Positions 42,880 through 54,493 are shown, counted from the first letter of the stretch. The stretch: 64,000 nucleotides of DNA from JANSYL01 sp965229695 (GCA_965229695.1 OZ245921.1:930001-994000); one strand, 5' to 3'. Numbers and translations: made by a program. The notes: a model not told the origin generated them from the sequence alone.

Positions 42880-43419
42880 ATGATGCGGCGGGTGACCCCA
42901 TATCTCCGGCGGTTCTGGCGGGATGAAAAGGCGACCTCGACGCTGGAATTCATCATTATCTTCCCGATCACGATCCTGCTGTTTGTCGCTGTGTTCGAAA
43001 CCGGCATCATCCTGTCGCGTCAGGTTTTGATGGAACGTTCGCTTGATGACGCGGTGCGCATCTTGCGCCTGGCTCAAGGCCTGTCGCTGAGCGCGGATGA
43101 TATCGAGGATGCGATTTGCGATAACACCTCGGCCATCCCCGATTGCGACGATGTGCTCGAGGTTGATCTGCAAGTCATCAGCATGACCACCTATGATCTG
43201 CCGCCCAATGACGTCTTGTGCGTGGATCGGAACGAGATCGAAATCCGCCCCGACAACACCTTTGATCAGGGCCAGGACAACGAACTGATCCTGATCCGCG
43301 CCTGCGCCGTTGTGGATCGGATTTTGCCGATCTCGGGATTCGGGCTGAACCTAACGCGTGACGACACGGGCGGGCTACACATGGTGGCAACCTCGATGTT
43401 CGTGAACGAGCCGGATTAA
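42880..43419 (+). CDS. TadE/TadG-family pseudopilin-like protein
   Basis: A 179-residue protein with a TadE-type N-terminus: a short basic head, the EKATSTLEFIIIFPITILLF processing/helix region near residues 16-35, and a mainly acidic extracellular part with two Cys pairs (AICDNTSAIPDCDD). TadE-like proteins are minor pseudopilins processed by TadV. It starts two bases after the vWA gene, so it is the same operon. Confidence 0.85.
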   Translation: MMRRVTPYLRRFWRDEKATSTLEFIIIFPITILLFVAVFETGIILSRQVLMERSLDDAVRILRLAQGLSLSADDIEDAICDNTSAIPDCDDVLEVDLQVISMTTYDLPPNDVLCVDRNEIEIRPDNTFDQGQDNELILIRACAVVDRILPISGFGLNLTRDDTGGLHMVATSMFVNEPD

Positions 43420-43432
43420 AGGGGGACATGCG

Positions 43433-43987
43433 ATGTTGAAATCTCTGATCCGCCGTTACTGGTCAGACACGCGCGCCGCCGTGGCCTTTGAGGCCGTGAT
43501 CATCGTGCCGATCTTGGCTTGGGCCTTTACCGCAAGCTTCGTGTTTTTTGACGCCTACCGCGTCTACAACAGCTCGATCAAAGCCACCTATGCCGTCGCC
43601 GATGTGATCTCGCGCCAGACCAACACGATCACGGGCTATGATATCAACGGCATGGCCGCGATCTTTGAGCATTTGGTGCGCGACACCAGCGGCGCGCGAA
43701 TGCGCGTGACACAGATTCACTGGGACGGCTCGGAATATCAGGTGGATTGGTCCCACGGCACCAATGGTGAGGCGCAACTGTACAACAGTTCGATGGAAGA
43801 GCTGGAAGAACTGCTGCCTGTCATGGCAGTCAGCGAACGCATCGTCTTGGTCGAAACCTTCGTGCCGTATCAGCCTGCCTTTGACTTTGGGTTGGAGCTG
43901 CTGAATTTCAGCAACTTCACCTTCACCCGCCCGCGTTACGCTGGCCAAGTGCCCTTTGACCCCACCGAAGACGCCCCAAGCGCCTAA
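43433..43987 (+). CDS. TadE-like pseudopilin protein
   Basis: A 184-residue protein with DTRAAVAFEAVIIVPILAWA near residues 12-31, the TadE signature with Glu at the fifth position of the helix, then a soluble domain with SERIVLVETFVPYQPAF typical of TadE. Third of the consecutive trio; GGGGGAC lies just before the ATG. None of the machinery genes (tadA, tadB, tadC, rcpA) is adjacent, so these are separate from the main tad locus. Confidence 0.85.
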   Translation: MLKSLIRRYWSDTRAAVAFEAVIIVPILAWAFTASFVFFDAYRVYNSSIKATYAVADVISRQTNTITGYDINGMAAIFEHLVRDTSGARMRVTQIHWDGSEYQVDWSHGTNGEAQLYNSSMEELEELLPVMAVSERIVLVETFVPYQPAFDFGLELLNFSNFTFTRPRYAGQVPFDPTEDAPSA

Positions 43988-44082
43988 ACACGTCGCGCAT
44001 TGAACGCTCTTTGTCGCCGCAGGGCTTTTCCATTCCGTACATCCATGTCTAGGGTGCGCCTGATGAACCGAAAGGGGTCAGG

Positions 44083-45333
44083 ATGCGCTATTCCGGTCTG
44101 CGGGTATTGGCCGAAGGGTTAAAGGGCAACACGGGCTGGAAACCGGCCTGGCGCGACCCCGACCCAAAAGATGAATACGATATCATCATCATCGGCGGCG
44201 GCGGGCACGGATTGTCGACCGCCTTTTACCTGGCGCATGAACATGGGCTGCGAAACATCGCCGTGCTGGAAAGGGGCTATCTGGGCGGCGGCAATGTCGG
44301 GCGCAACACGACCATCGTGCGCGCGAATTACTTTCTGGATGGCAATTCCCAGTTCTATTCCCACTCGCTCAAACTGTGGGAAGGGCTGGAAAGCACGTTG
44401 AATTACAACGTGATGCACAGCCAGCGCGGCATCATCAATCTGTTCCATTCCGATGGCCAGCGCGACGCCTTTGCGCGGCGTGGCAATGCGATGATCAACC
44501 AAGGCGACGACGCGGTCCTTCTGGATCGCGAGGGCGTGCGCAAAATGCTGCCCTATCTGGACTATGAACAGACCCGCTTCCCGATCTTCGGTGGCCTTTA
44601 CCACCCGCGCGGCGGCTCGGCCCGCCATGATGCGGTCGCCTGGGGCTATGCGCGCGGGGCCGATCAGCGGGGGGTCGATCTGATCCAGAACTGCGCCGTC
44701 ACCGGGATCGATATTGAAAACGGCAAGGTCACCGGCGTGCAAACCACGCGCGGTGAGATCAAAGCCAAAAAGGTCGGCATGGTTGTCGCCGGGCGCACCA
44801 GCCAGGTGGCGGAAATGGCGGGTATGCGCGTGCCCATCGAAAGCCATCTGCTGCAAGCCTTCGTGACCGAGGGGCTGAAGCCCGTGATCGATCATGTGAT
44901 CACCTATGGCATGGGGCATTTCTATATCAGCCAATCCGACAAAGGCGGGTTGGTCTTTGGTGGCGACCTGGATTTCTACGCCTCTTATGCGGCGCGGGGG
45001 AACTTGCCCATGGTCGAACATGTGGCCGAGGCGGGCATGACGCTGATGCCGATGATCGGCAAAGCCAAGATGCTGCGATCCTGGGGTGGGATCATGGATA
45101 TGTCGCCCGATGGCTCACCCATCATCGACAAGACCCATATCGAAGGGCTCTATCTAAACTGCGGCTGGTGTTACGGCGGCTTCAAGGCCGTGCCCGGCTC
45201 AGGCTTTGCCTTTGCGCATTTGCTGGCCACCGACCGCCCGCATGACACCGCCGAAAAATTCCGCCTGGATCGCTTCAACACCGGGCATCTGCTGGATGAA
45301 GAAGGCACCGGCAGCCAGCACAACCTGCACTAG
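44083..45333 (+). CDS. soxB: Sarcosine oxidase, beta subunit
   Basis: Flavin subunit (416 aa) of the heterotetrameric enzyme that oxidises sarcosine to glycine, with formaldehyde passed to tetrahydrofolate and electrons to O2 or a carrier. FAD motif DIIIIGGGGHGLSTAFYLAHEHG near residue 32, the flavin-linking His region GNVGRNTTIVRANYF and the C-terminal GWCYGGFKAVPGSG. First gene of soxBDAG; gene order and the 10-base gap to soxD are typical. Confidence 0.96.
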   Translation: MRYSGLRVLAEGLKGNTGWKPAWRDPDPKDEYDIIIIGGGGHGLSTAFYLAHEHGLRNIAVLERGYLGGGNVGRNTTIVRANYFLDGNSQFYSHSLKLWEGLESTLNYNVMHSQRGIINLFHSDGQRDAFARRGNAMINQGDDAVLLDREGVRKMLPYLDYEQTRFPIFGGLYHPRGGSARHDAVAWGYARGADQRGVDLIQNCAVTGIDIENGKVTGVQTTRGEIKAKKVGMVVAGRTSQVAEMAGMRVPIESHLLQAFVTEGLKPVIDHVITYGMGHFYISQSDKGGLVFGGDLDFYASYAARGNLPMVEHVAEAGMTLMPMIGKAKMLRSWGGIMDMSPDGSPIIDKTHIEGLYLNCGWCYGGFKAVPGSGFAFAHLLATDRPHDTAEKFRLDRFNTGHLLDEEGTGSQHNLH

Positions 45334-45343
45334 AGGGCAGCAA

Positions 45344-45607
45344 ATGTTCATTCCTTGCCCCATCTGCGGGGACCGCGACATCCGAGAGTTCACCTACAAG
45401 GGCCACGCGACCTACCTGGCCCGCCCAGAGGGAGAAACCTGGAGCGATGATTGGGACGCGCATCTGCACCTGCGCGAAAACCCGGCCGGACCAACCCAGG
45501 ATCTTTGGTATCATGGCCAGGGCTGCGGCGCCTGGCTGCTTGTCGAACGCGATACGGTGACCCATGAGGTCAAAGGCGCGCGCCTGGCCTCGGAGGTCAC
45601 ATCATGA
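45344..45607 (+). CDS. soxD: Sarcosine oxidase, delta subunit
   Basis: Small zinc-binding subunit of 87 residues. Cysteines in FIPCPICGDRDIREF near residue 5 and the later His plus Cys in YHGQGCGAWL give the Cys3His-type zinc site of SoxD. The ATG at 45344 is confirmed by the family N-terminus; the stop overlaps the soxA start by four bases. Confidence 0.95.
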   Translation: MFIPCPICGDRDIREFTYKGHATYLARPEGETWSDDWDAHLHLRENPAGPTQDLWYHGQGCGAWLLVERDTVTHEVKGARLASEVTS

Positions 45608-48534
45608 GGGTTTCGGGCAAGGGCTGCATGATCGGGGGCACGCCCGTCAGCTTTCAGTTGAACGGCCAGACTATCGCGGCGCGCCAAGGCGATACCGTGG
45701 CCTCGGCCCTTCTGGCCAATGACATCACGCTGATGGGCCGGTCGTTCAAATACCACCGCCCGCGCGGCGTGCTGACCGCCGGGTCGGAGGAGCCCAATGC
45801 GCTGATCCAGGTCGGCATCGGCGATGCCACAACGCCGAATGTTCGTGCCACCGTGCAAGAGGTGTTCGAGGGGCTGACCACCACATCGCAAAACCATATC
45901 GGGCCGCTCAACCGCGATCTGATGGCCATCAACGATCTGGTTTGGCCGTTTCTTGGGGCGGGCTTTTACTATAAAACCTTCATGTGGCCCCGCGCCTTTT
46001 GGGAAAAGCTCTACGAGCCGGTGATCCGGCGCGCTGCGGGTCTGGGCCGGATCACCCGCAAGGGCACGCCCGAGCGTTCGGAACGGGCCTATGCGTTTTG
46101 CGATGTCCTGGTGATCGGGGGCGGGCCCGCCGGGTTAATGGCCGCACTGACCGCAGCAGAAAGCGGGGCCGAGGTGATCCTGGCCGATGAACAGCCGACC
46201 CTGGGCGGCCGCCTGCAATCGGATGAAGAGCAGATCGGCGGTGTGGACGGCCGCGCCTGGTATGCCGCGATGCAAGCAAAGCTCGAGGCGACAGGTCGCG
46301 TTCGCATTATGACCCGAACGACGGTCACGGGTGTCTATGATGGGTTGAGCTTTGCGGCACTGGAACGCGTGGGTCATCACGTCGCCGCCACCGATCATCT
46401 GCCCAAGGAATGCTTCTGGCGCATCCGGGCGAAGCAGGCGGTGCTGGCCGCCGGGGCCTTGGAACGACCCATTGCCTTCCCGATGAATGACCGGCCCGGC
46501 ATCATGATGGCCTCGGCCATCCGCAGCTATTTAGGGCGCTATGGTGTGGCCGTCGGCAAGAAGGTGACGCTGTTTGCCACCAATGACGACGCCCATCGCA
46601 CGGCGCTGGATTTGATGGGCGCCGGGGTCGAAGTCGCCGCCGTGATCGACAGCCGGGCGGACGCGAGCGCGCAGGGGGATTATCGCTTGATCGCGGGGGG
46701 GCAGGTTGTGTCTACCAAAGGCCGCCACGCCCTGCGCGAGATCACGGTGAAAACCGCCAGCGGCGAAGAACGGATCGCAACGGATTGTCTCGGCGTTTCG
46801 GGCGGCTGGAACCCCAGCGTGCATCTGACCTGCCATTTGGGCGGGCGCCCGGTGTGGGATGCTGAGCGCCACATGTTCCTGCCTGCCGATAACGCGGTGC
46901 CGGGCCTGCATCCGGCGGGCGCATGCGCGGGCGAAATGTCGACGGCGGCCTGTCTCAGCTCGGGCGTTGCCGCCGCGACCAAGGCGCTAGGCGCGCTTGG
47001 GATGACGGCCAATGCGCCCACATTGCCCGAGGCCGATGGCACCGAAGGCGCAAGTCAATCGCTTTGGGCCGTGCCCGGCAAGGGCCGCGCCTGGTTGGAT
47101 TTCGCCAATGATGTCACGACAAAAGACGTGAAGCTTGCCGCGCAGGAGGGCTTCCGTTCGGTCGAACATATGAAGCGCTACACGACCCAAGGCATGGCCC
47201 CGGATCAGGGCAAAAGCTCTAATATCGGGGCGTTGGCGGTTTTGGCGGATGCCACCGGGCGCGGCATCCCGGAAACCGGCACCACAACCTATCGCCCACC
47301 CTTCACGCCCGTGGCGATGAATGCCCTGGGCGCGGGTGCCGAGGCCGAAGGGTTTGCGCCGGAGCGCAAAACCACTTCGCATGACGCCGCCACTGCGCGC
47401 GGCGCACCGATGATCGCGGTGGGTCTTTGGTATCGCCCATCCTATATGCCGAAACCTGGCGAAACCCATTGGCGCGAAAGCTGCGATCGCGAGGTGCAGA
47501 TGGTGCGCGATGCCGTTGGCGTGGTGGATGTCTCGACCCTGGGTAAGATCGAGATTTTCGGACCAGACGCAGGCGCGTTTCTGGATTTCGTCTATACCAA
47601 CATGTTTTCGACCCTAAAAGTCGGGCGCACGCGCTATGGCCTGATGCTGCGCGAAGATGGCCAGGTGATGGATGATGGCACCACGGCGCGGCTGGGCGAA
47701 AACCATTATGTGATGACCACCACCACCGCCGCGGCGGGTCAGGTCATGATGCATCTGGATTTCGTGCAGCAATGCCTGCGCCCCGATATGAAGGTGCGTT
47801 TTATCTCGGCCACCGAACAATGGGCGCAGTTTTCCGTCGCCGGTCCAAAGGCGCGCGATTTGTTGAATGGGATATTGGACACGCCCATCGACGATGAAAG
47901 CTTTCCGTTCATGGCCTGCGGTGCGGTGAAATTGCATGGCATCGACGGCCGACTTTTCCGGATCTCATTTTCAGGCGAGCATGCTTACGAGGTTGCGGTG
48001 CCCGCCCGCTATGGCGACGCGCTTTACCGCGATCTGGTGGCGCGGGCCGAGGCGATGGGGGGCGGCGCCTATGGGCTAGAAGCGCTCAATGTATTGCGGC
48101 TTGAGAAAGGCTTTATCACCCATTCGGAAATCCATGGGCGTGTGACGGCTTTCGATATCGGCATGCCGCGCATGCTATCGCAAAAGAAGGATTTCATCGG
48201 CAAAGCGGCGACAACACGGCCCGGTTTGCTGGCAGAAACGCGTGAGCGCTTGGTGGGGTTGAAACCGGTCGAGGCTGGGGGCGAACTGACCGCTGGCGCG
48301 CATCTTTTCAACGAAGGGTCCGATGCGGTGCGAATCCATGATCAGGGCTATGTCACCTCGGTCGGGTATTCGCCGACCTTGGGGCATTTCATCGGGCTAG
48401 GCTTTTTGAAGAACGGGCCAAATCGGTACGGGGAACAGGTGATGATGGTCGACCATCTGCGCGGCGTCCGCACGCTTTGCGAAGTGTGCGATCCGGTATT
48501 CTTCGACCCAGAGGGAGGGCGCGCCCGTGGCTAA
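45604..48534 (+). CDS. soxA: Sarcosine oxidase, alpha subunit
   Basis: Large subunit of 976 residues: N-terminal ferredoxin-like fold (GDTVASALLANDITLMGRSFKYHRPRG), then an NAD-binding flavoprotein domain (DVLVIGGGPAGLMAALTAAE near residue 164), and a C-terminal GcvT-like folate domain from about residue 600 (EVQMVRDAVGVVDVSTLGKI, then YGLEALNVLRLEKGFITH) where the imine carbon meets THF. Coupled to soxD by ATGA and to soxG by an eight-base overlap. Confidence 0.97.
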   Translation: MRVSGKGCMIGGTPVSFQLNGQTIAARQGDTVASALLANDITLMGRSFKYHRPRGVLTAGSEEPNALIQVGIGDATTPNVRATVQEVFEGLTTTSQNHIGPLNRDLMAINDLVWPFLGAGFYYKTFMWPRAFWEKLYEPVIRRAAGLGRITRKGTPERSERAYAFCDVLVIGGGPAGLMAALTAAESGAEVILADEQPTLGGRLQSDEEQIGGVDGRAWYAAMQAKLEATGRVRIMTRTTVTGVYDGLSFAALERVGHHVAATDHLPKECFWRIRAKQAVLAAGALERPIAFPMNDRPGIMMASAIRSYLGRYGVAVGKKVTLFATNDDAHRTALDLMGAGVEVAAVIDSRADASAQGDYRLIAGGQVVSTKGRHALREITVKTASGEERIATDCLGVSGGWNPSVHLTCHLGGRPVWDAERHMFLPADNAVPGLHPAGACAGEMSTAACLSSGVAAATKALGALGMTANAPTLPEADGTEGASQSLWAVPGKGRAWLDFANDVTTKDVKLAAQEGFRSVEHMKRYTTQGMAPDQGKSSNIGALAVLADATGRGIPETGTTTYRPPFTPVAMNALGAGAEAEGFAPERKTTSHDAATARGAPMIAVGLWYRPSYMPKPGETHWRESCDREVQMVRDAVGVVDVSTLGKIEIFGPDAGAFLDFVYTNMFSTLKVGRTRYGLMLREDGQVMDDGTTARLGENHYVMTTTTAAAGQVMMHLDFVQQCLRPDMKVRFISATEQWAQFSVAGPKARDLLNGILDTPIDDESFPFMACGAVKLHGIDGRLFRISFSGEHAYEVAVPARYGDALYRDLVARAEAMGGGAYGLEALNVLRLEKGFITHSEIHGRVTAFDIGMPRMLSQKKDFIGKAATTRPGLLAETRERLVGLKPVEAGGELTAGAHLFNEGSDAVRIHDQGYVTSVGYSPTLGHFIGLGFLKNGPNRYGEQVMMVDHLRGVRTLCEVCDPVFFDPEGGRARG

Positions 48535-49075
48535 TCTGACGGCAAAAGCGCCCGCCGACCTGGCGGCAGTGACCATCGGCACTGTTACTTTGACCGAACA
48601 TCCCATGGGGTCGATTTGGGCCATCATGCCTTATCACGGTGCAACCGATGTAACCTCGAGCGCGCTAAAGGCTGCCCACGGTGTCGGGTTTCCGGCCCCA
48701 GGCACGGTGGAGGAGACGGGCGATATCCGCATCGTCTGGTCCGGCCAAGGCCAAGCTTTCTTATTCGGCACAAAACCCGAAACTGCCCTGGGCGACCATG
48801 CCGGGCTCAGCGACCAATCCGATGCCTGGACCCATCTCTGCCTAGAGGGCGAGGATGCGCAGACGGTGCTGACCCGCCTTGTCCCCATTGATCTCTCGCT
48901 TGCAGCCCTACCGGTGAACCGATCGGCCCGCAGCAGCCTGGGCCATATGTCGGCGTTGATCATCCGCACGGGCGAGGCCCGGTTTGAGCTGCTTTGCTTC
49001 CGATCCATGGCGGGCACGATGGTGCACGAGCTGGAACGCGCGATGAAGATGATCGCAGCGCGCCAGGCGCTTTAA
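48527..49075 (+). CDS. soxG: Sarcosine oxidase, gamma subunit
   Basis: Gamma subunit of 182 residues, related to the folate domain of GcvT, which completes the tetramer; the SoxG pattern is visible in DVTSSALKAAHGVGFPAPGT and HMSALIIRTGEARFELLCFRS. GTG start inside the end of soxA, after GAGGGAGG. It ends one base before the convergent Flp-like gene with no terminator between them. Confidence 0.95.
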   Translation: MANLTAKAPADLAAVTIGTVTLTEHPMGSIWAIMPYHGATDVTSSALKAAHGVGFPAPGTVEETGDIRIVWSGQGQAFLFGTKPETALGDHAGLSDQSDAWTHLCLEGEDAQTVLTRLVPIDLSLAALPVNRSARSSLGHMSALIIRTGEARFELLCFRSMAGTMVHELERAMKMIAARQAL

Positions 49076-49076
49076 A

Positions 49077-49553
49077 CTAGATATCGTCGTGGGGTTCTAT
49101 GCCGCGCAAATCCATCGCGGATTCCAAAATCCGCACCATGTCGCGCGCGCGGGGCTGATTGCTATAGGTGTAGTCGGCCGCGCGCCGTGACCAGGTGCGA
49201 TGGGCATTACGCACCTGGGCATCGGTGCGCTCGCCCGGATCGGAAAACCGCGTGTAGCGGACGGTCGTTTGACTGTCGCTGAGGTTTTCCATCCCTTCTT
49301 GCAGCAGAACCTCCAACCGGTCCCGCCCGAAATTGCGCGAGGCAAAAATGATCTCGGCCCCATTCAACCGAGTCATCAGATCGCCGGACAAATCTTGAGT
49401 GCCCGTTGAAACCGACGTCACAACGGCGACGGCCATGCCTGATAAGCTAGCCGTCAAAAACGCCCAATCTGCGGCCACCGCGCCCGATTCATCGGCAGCA
49501 AAGCCCTGCAGGCGGCGCAGAAACACGTAATGGTGTCTATGCACTCGTTCCAT
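49077..49553 (-). CDS. Flp pilin-like single-helix protein
   Basis: A 158-residue protein whose N-terminus carries the pilin-like stretch FAADESGAVAADWAFLTASL followed by SGMAVAVVTSVSTGTQDLS, the layout of roseobacter Flp/pilus proteins (acid before a hydrophobic helix). The remaining 90 residues are charged and soluble, longer than a true Flp pilin, so it could be a minor pseudopilin. ATG 49553 gives a basic head as expected. It is divergent from dnaG and convergent with soxG. Confidence 0.7.
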   Translation of the reverse strand: MERVHRHHYVFLRRLQGFAADESGAVAADWAFLTASLSGMAVAVVTSVSTGTQDLSGDLMTRLNGAEIIFASRNFGRDRLEVLLQEGMENLSDSQTTVRYTRFSDPGERTDAQVRNAHRTWSRRAADYTYSNQPRARDMVRILESAMDLRGIEPHDDI

Positions 49554-49624
49554 GGGACCAGTTTGGCCGAACTTCGTGGCGAGAGTTCGGCGGAAACCGT
49601 CAGAATCGACGACCCACGATTTGT

Positions 49625-49633
49625 TTATCCACA
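49625..49633 (+). promoter_or_regulatory. Consensus DnaA box upstream of dnaG
   Basis: TTATCCACA, the exact consensus, lies 55 bases before the dnaG start, between divergent genes. A single box occurs by chance about once in this much DNA, so the functional reading is tentative. Confidence 0.35.
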
Positions 49634-49688
49634 CATCCTTGGGCGCGCCTGCCTAGACTTGGTCCGTTTGCCACCCGATATTGGCGGT

Positions 49689-51620
49689 ATGAGCCTGCCC
49701 CCTGGATTTCTGGATGAATTGCGCAGCCGCACCTCGATCTCGCAGGTTGTGGGGCGCAAGGTCATTTGGGACAGCCGCAAATCCAACCAGGCCAAGGGCG
49801 ATATGTGGGCCCCCTGCCCGTTCCACCAGGAAAAGACCGCCAGCTTTCATGTCGATGACCGCAAAGGCTATTACTATTGCTTCGGTTGCCATGCCAAAGG
49901 GGATGCGCTTCGCTTCGTTCAGGAAACTGAAAACGTAGGCTTCATGGAGGCAGTGGAAATCCTGGCGGGGGAAGCCGGGATGCAAATGCCAGCCCGTGAC
50001 CCCCGCGCCCAGGAAAAGGCCGATCACCGCACCGAATTGGCGCGCGTAACCGAAGCGGCGCTTGGCTGGTTCCGGTTGCAGTTGAAAACCGCCGCCGGGG
50101 GCGATGCGCGCGATTACCTGGCGCAGCGCGGGTTGGATGAGGCGATGCAAGATCGCTTTGAAATCGGCTTTGCCCCCGCCGGTCAAAACGCGGCCTTTCA
50201 GGCGATGACGGAAAAAGGCTTCGCACCCGATCAGGTGGTGGCCGCGGATATCGCGCGCCAACCCGAGGATGGGCGCGCGCCTTATGATGCGTTTCGGGAT
50301 CGGATCATCTTTCCCATCCGTGACGCGCGCGGGCGCTGCATCGGATTCGGTGGGCGCGCCATGGCGGCCGATGCACAGGCCAAATACCTCAATAGCCGGG
50401 AAACCGAGCTGTTTGATAAGGGGCGCGCGCTTTACAATCACGGACCCGCGCGGGAGGCGGCGGGCAAAGGCCAACCGCTAATCGTGGCCGAGGGCTATAT
50501 GGACGTGATCGCCCTGGCCAAGGCCGGGTTCGAGGCGGCGGTCGCCCCGCTGGGCACCGCGATCACAGAAGATCAGTTGCGGCTTTTGTGGCGGATCGCC
50601 GACGAGCCGATCATCACCTTGGACGGGGATCAGGCCGGGCAGCGCGCAGCAATGCGTCTGGTCGATTTGGCGCTTCCCTTGCTTGAGCCGGGTAAAACGC
50701 TGCGGTTTTGCATCATGCCCGAGGGGCAAGACCCCGACGATCTGATCCGCGCCAAAGGGGCGGCCGCGATGCAGGCCCAGTTGGACGCGGCCCTTCCCTT
50801 GGTGCAAATCCTGTGGCGGCGCGAGACCGAGGGGCAAAGCTTTGACAGCCCTGAGCGCCGTGCGGCGCTGGACCAACGGCTGCGGCAGGCCATCGGACGC
50901 ATCCAAGATCATGGGCTGCGGCGGCATTATGGCGACGCGATCGCGGAGCTGCGTCGCGCGCTCTTTCGCCCGCAGGCCCAGGCGCGAGGCCCTTGGACGC
51001 CGCGCCGGGGCTTCGCCGAAGCGCAATTGCCGCTTGCTGAAACCCGCGCCTCGGCCCTGGGCTCGGGCACCTTGGGTGAGGATGATCTGCGCATCGCGAT
51101 GATCGTGGCCACGCTTTGCCGCTATCCCGCCCTGATCCCCGAGTTCGAGACCGAGCTTGACCGGCTTGCCCCACGCGACCCGAATCAGACCGCGTTGATC
51201 GATCATCTGCTGACGACCCACGCCCTGGATGAGCCCGACCTATCGGAAGAATTGACCGAAAAAGGGCTGGCCCAACCCCTTGAAAACCTAAAGCAGACGG
51301 GCCATCTGCGCATCTCGCCCATCCTGGTCGGACCGGTTGATCAGGAAAAAGCGTCGCGCTGTCTGGTTGAGGAATTTGCCAAAATCGCCGCGCGCCGCCG
51401 GGTGCAGGCCGAGATGGTCGAAGCACTGGAAGATCTGGACGCGGCGCCAGAGGCTGACCCAGGCCTCTCGCGCAGGTTGAACCAGGCCGTGCAAGCTCGA
51501 CTTAGGGCCGATCGGCCTTCGGGCGGTGATGGCGGGGATGCCTCGGAAGACACAGCCGCGCTGTCAGACGCGTTGCGTGCCTTGATAGACGGGCGCGCAT
51601 GGGAGAAGAAAAGCCGTTAA
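49689..51620 (+). CDS. dnaG: DNA primase
   Basis: Replication primase of 643 residues. N-terminal zinc motif CPFHQEKTASFHVD...YYCFGCHAKGDAL near residue 37, TOPRIM core with VAEGYMDVIALAKAG near 262 and ITLDGDQAGQRAA near 311, and a C-terminal helicase-binding region. ATG 49689 starts MSLPPGFLDELRSRTS, as in other alphaproteobacteria; a reading frame further to 49530 is excluded. Forms the usual dnaG-rpoD pair with the sigma factor gene. Confidence 0.97.
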   Translation: MSLPPGFLDELRSRTSISQVVGRKVIWDSRKSNQAKGDMWAPCPFHQEKTASFHVDDRKGYYYCFGCHAKGDALRFVQETENVGFMEAVEILAGEAGMQMPARDPRAQEKADHRTELARVTEAALGWFRLQLKTAAGGDARDYLAQRGLDEAMQDRFEIGFAPAGQNAAFQAMTEKGFAPDQVVAADIARQPEDGRAPYDAFRDRIIFPIRDARGRCIGFGGRAMAADAQAKYLNSRETELFDKGRALYNHGPAREAAGKGQPLIVAEGYMDVIALAKAGFEAAVAPLGTAITEDQLRLLWRIADEPIITLDGDQAGQRAAMRLVDLALPLLEPGKTLRFCIMPEGQDPDDLIRAKGAAAMQAQLDAALPLVQILWRRETEGQSFDSPERRAALDQRLRQAIGRIQDHGLRRHYGDAIAELRRALFRPQAQARGPWTPRRGFAEAQLPLAETRASALGSGTLGEDDLRIAMIVATLCRYPALIPEFETELDRLAPRDPNQTALIDHLLTTHALDEPDLSEELTEKGLAQPLENLKQTGHLRISPILVGPVDQEKASRCLVEEFAKIAARRRVQAEMVEALEDLDAAPEADPGLSRRLNQAVQARLRADRPSGGDGGDASEDTAALSDALRALIDGRAWEKKSR

Positions 51621-51646
51621 ACGGCCTAGGCGAATCACTGATTCGC
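51613..51646 (+). terminator. Two hairpins at the end of dnaG
   Basis: GCCGT-TAA-ACGGC places the dnaG stop codon in its loop, and five bases on GCGAATC-ACT-GATTCGC forms a second stem, followed by ATAGTTTTC. They may separate dnaG from rpoD transcription or set mRNA processing, as between these genes in E. coli. Confidence 0.45.
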
Positions 51647-51728
51647 ATTACATAGTTTTCATACGCAACGGATCGACTCAGCCGGCGTGGTCGATTCGCA
51701 CCGTAACAAAGCCAAAGGACAACAGCCC

Positions 51729-53734
<2,006 letters not shown>

Positions 53735-53738
<4 letters not shown>

Positions 53739-54358
53739 CTGATCCTCATGAAGCCCGTCGAAACTTCGAGCGAAACAAGACGGGCTTTGCAGAGCGAACC
53801 TCACTTCTTGAAGAAAGGAGAAATCAGCGAAGAAAACGCCTTTCTTGGTCGGCTGGCGCTGTGCTCGCAAGTCTCGGGATGCTTCTTGCTTTTCCGGAGA
53901 CCTTTGCATCATTCATTCGGCATAGCACTGAATTGAGGGCTTCGTTCGTTTCCAATTGGCTCGTCCCAGATCGGTGGGACGGACTTTATCAAACAAGGCC
54001 GGAAGGCTATGTAGATGGTGCTAGTATGCGGCTTTCGACCGAGCGAAACATCTTCCTCTCACTTACCTTCGAACCCGATCATTTGGATTTTGATGGTGAG
54101 TTGATCTCAGAAGACTTTTGCCAGATGGATCGACCTTACTCAAACGTGCTCGTACGAGGTTATCAAAACGCTATTTTTCGCAATCGGATGCGTCTTGAAA
54201 TATACGATATTCGTTATGGGGAACGCATCGAGTTGGGAGAGATGCATGCAAGGATCGACCCTCCGGTCATCGAATTGAGCGGCTGGATTTTGGGCGAAAA
54301 GGTCCGAATAGCTAGAGACTATCACACGCTCAGAGAAGATTTGCCAACTCTATGCTAG
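53735..54358 (+). CDS. Membrane-anchored protein of unknown function, coupled to rpoD
   Basis: A 207-residue frame starting with GTG that overlaps the rpoD stop (GTGA). After a charged head (FERNKTGFAERTSLLEERRNQRRKR) comes one membrane helix, LSWSAGAVLASLGMLLAF, then a likely periplasmic domain of about 135 residues with no motif I know (DGASMRLSTERNIFLSL, SEDFCQMDRPYSN). GC is clearly lower and codon use less biased than in neighbours, suggesting transfer. A 9-bp hairpin that may be the rpoD terminator lies in its first 50 bases, so the true start could be later. Confidence 0.6.
53751..53787 (+). terminator. Stem-loop after rpoD
   Basis: AAGCCCGTC / GACGGGCTT pair perfectly around a 19-base loop, 12 bases after the rpoD stop, followed by TGCAG and not a T-run. 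It lies inside the start of the ORF coupled to rpoD. Confidence 0.5.
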
Positions 54359-54493
54359 ATTGATTCTGAATCGCTGTAGTGAAAGTTGCCCGGAATCAAG
54401 GCCGCATGCCACCGAGCGAAGAGCGCTGGCAAGGCATCGGCGGGCGTCGTCGCTCACTTGGCGTCAACCATTCCAACGCATAGACATGCGCCC

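Noticed and set aside
49554..49688. Replication origin suggested by a DnaA box
   Set aside because: Only one box, no AT-rich unwinding region, and no dnaA, dnaN or hemE neighbours.
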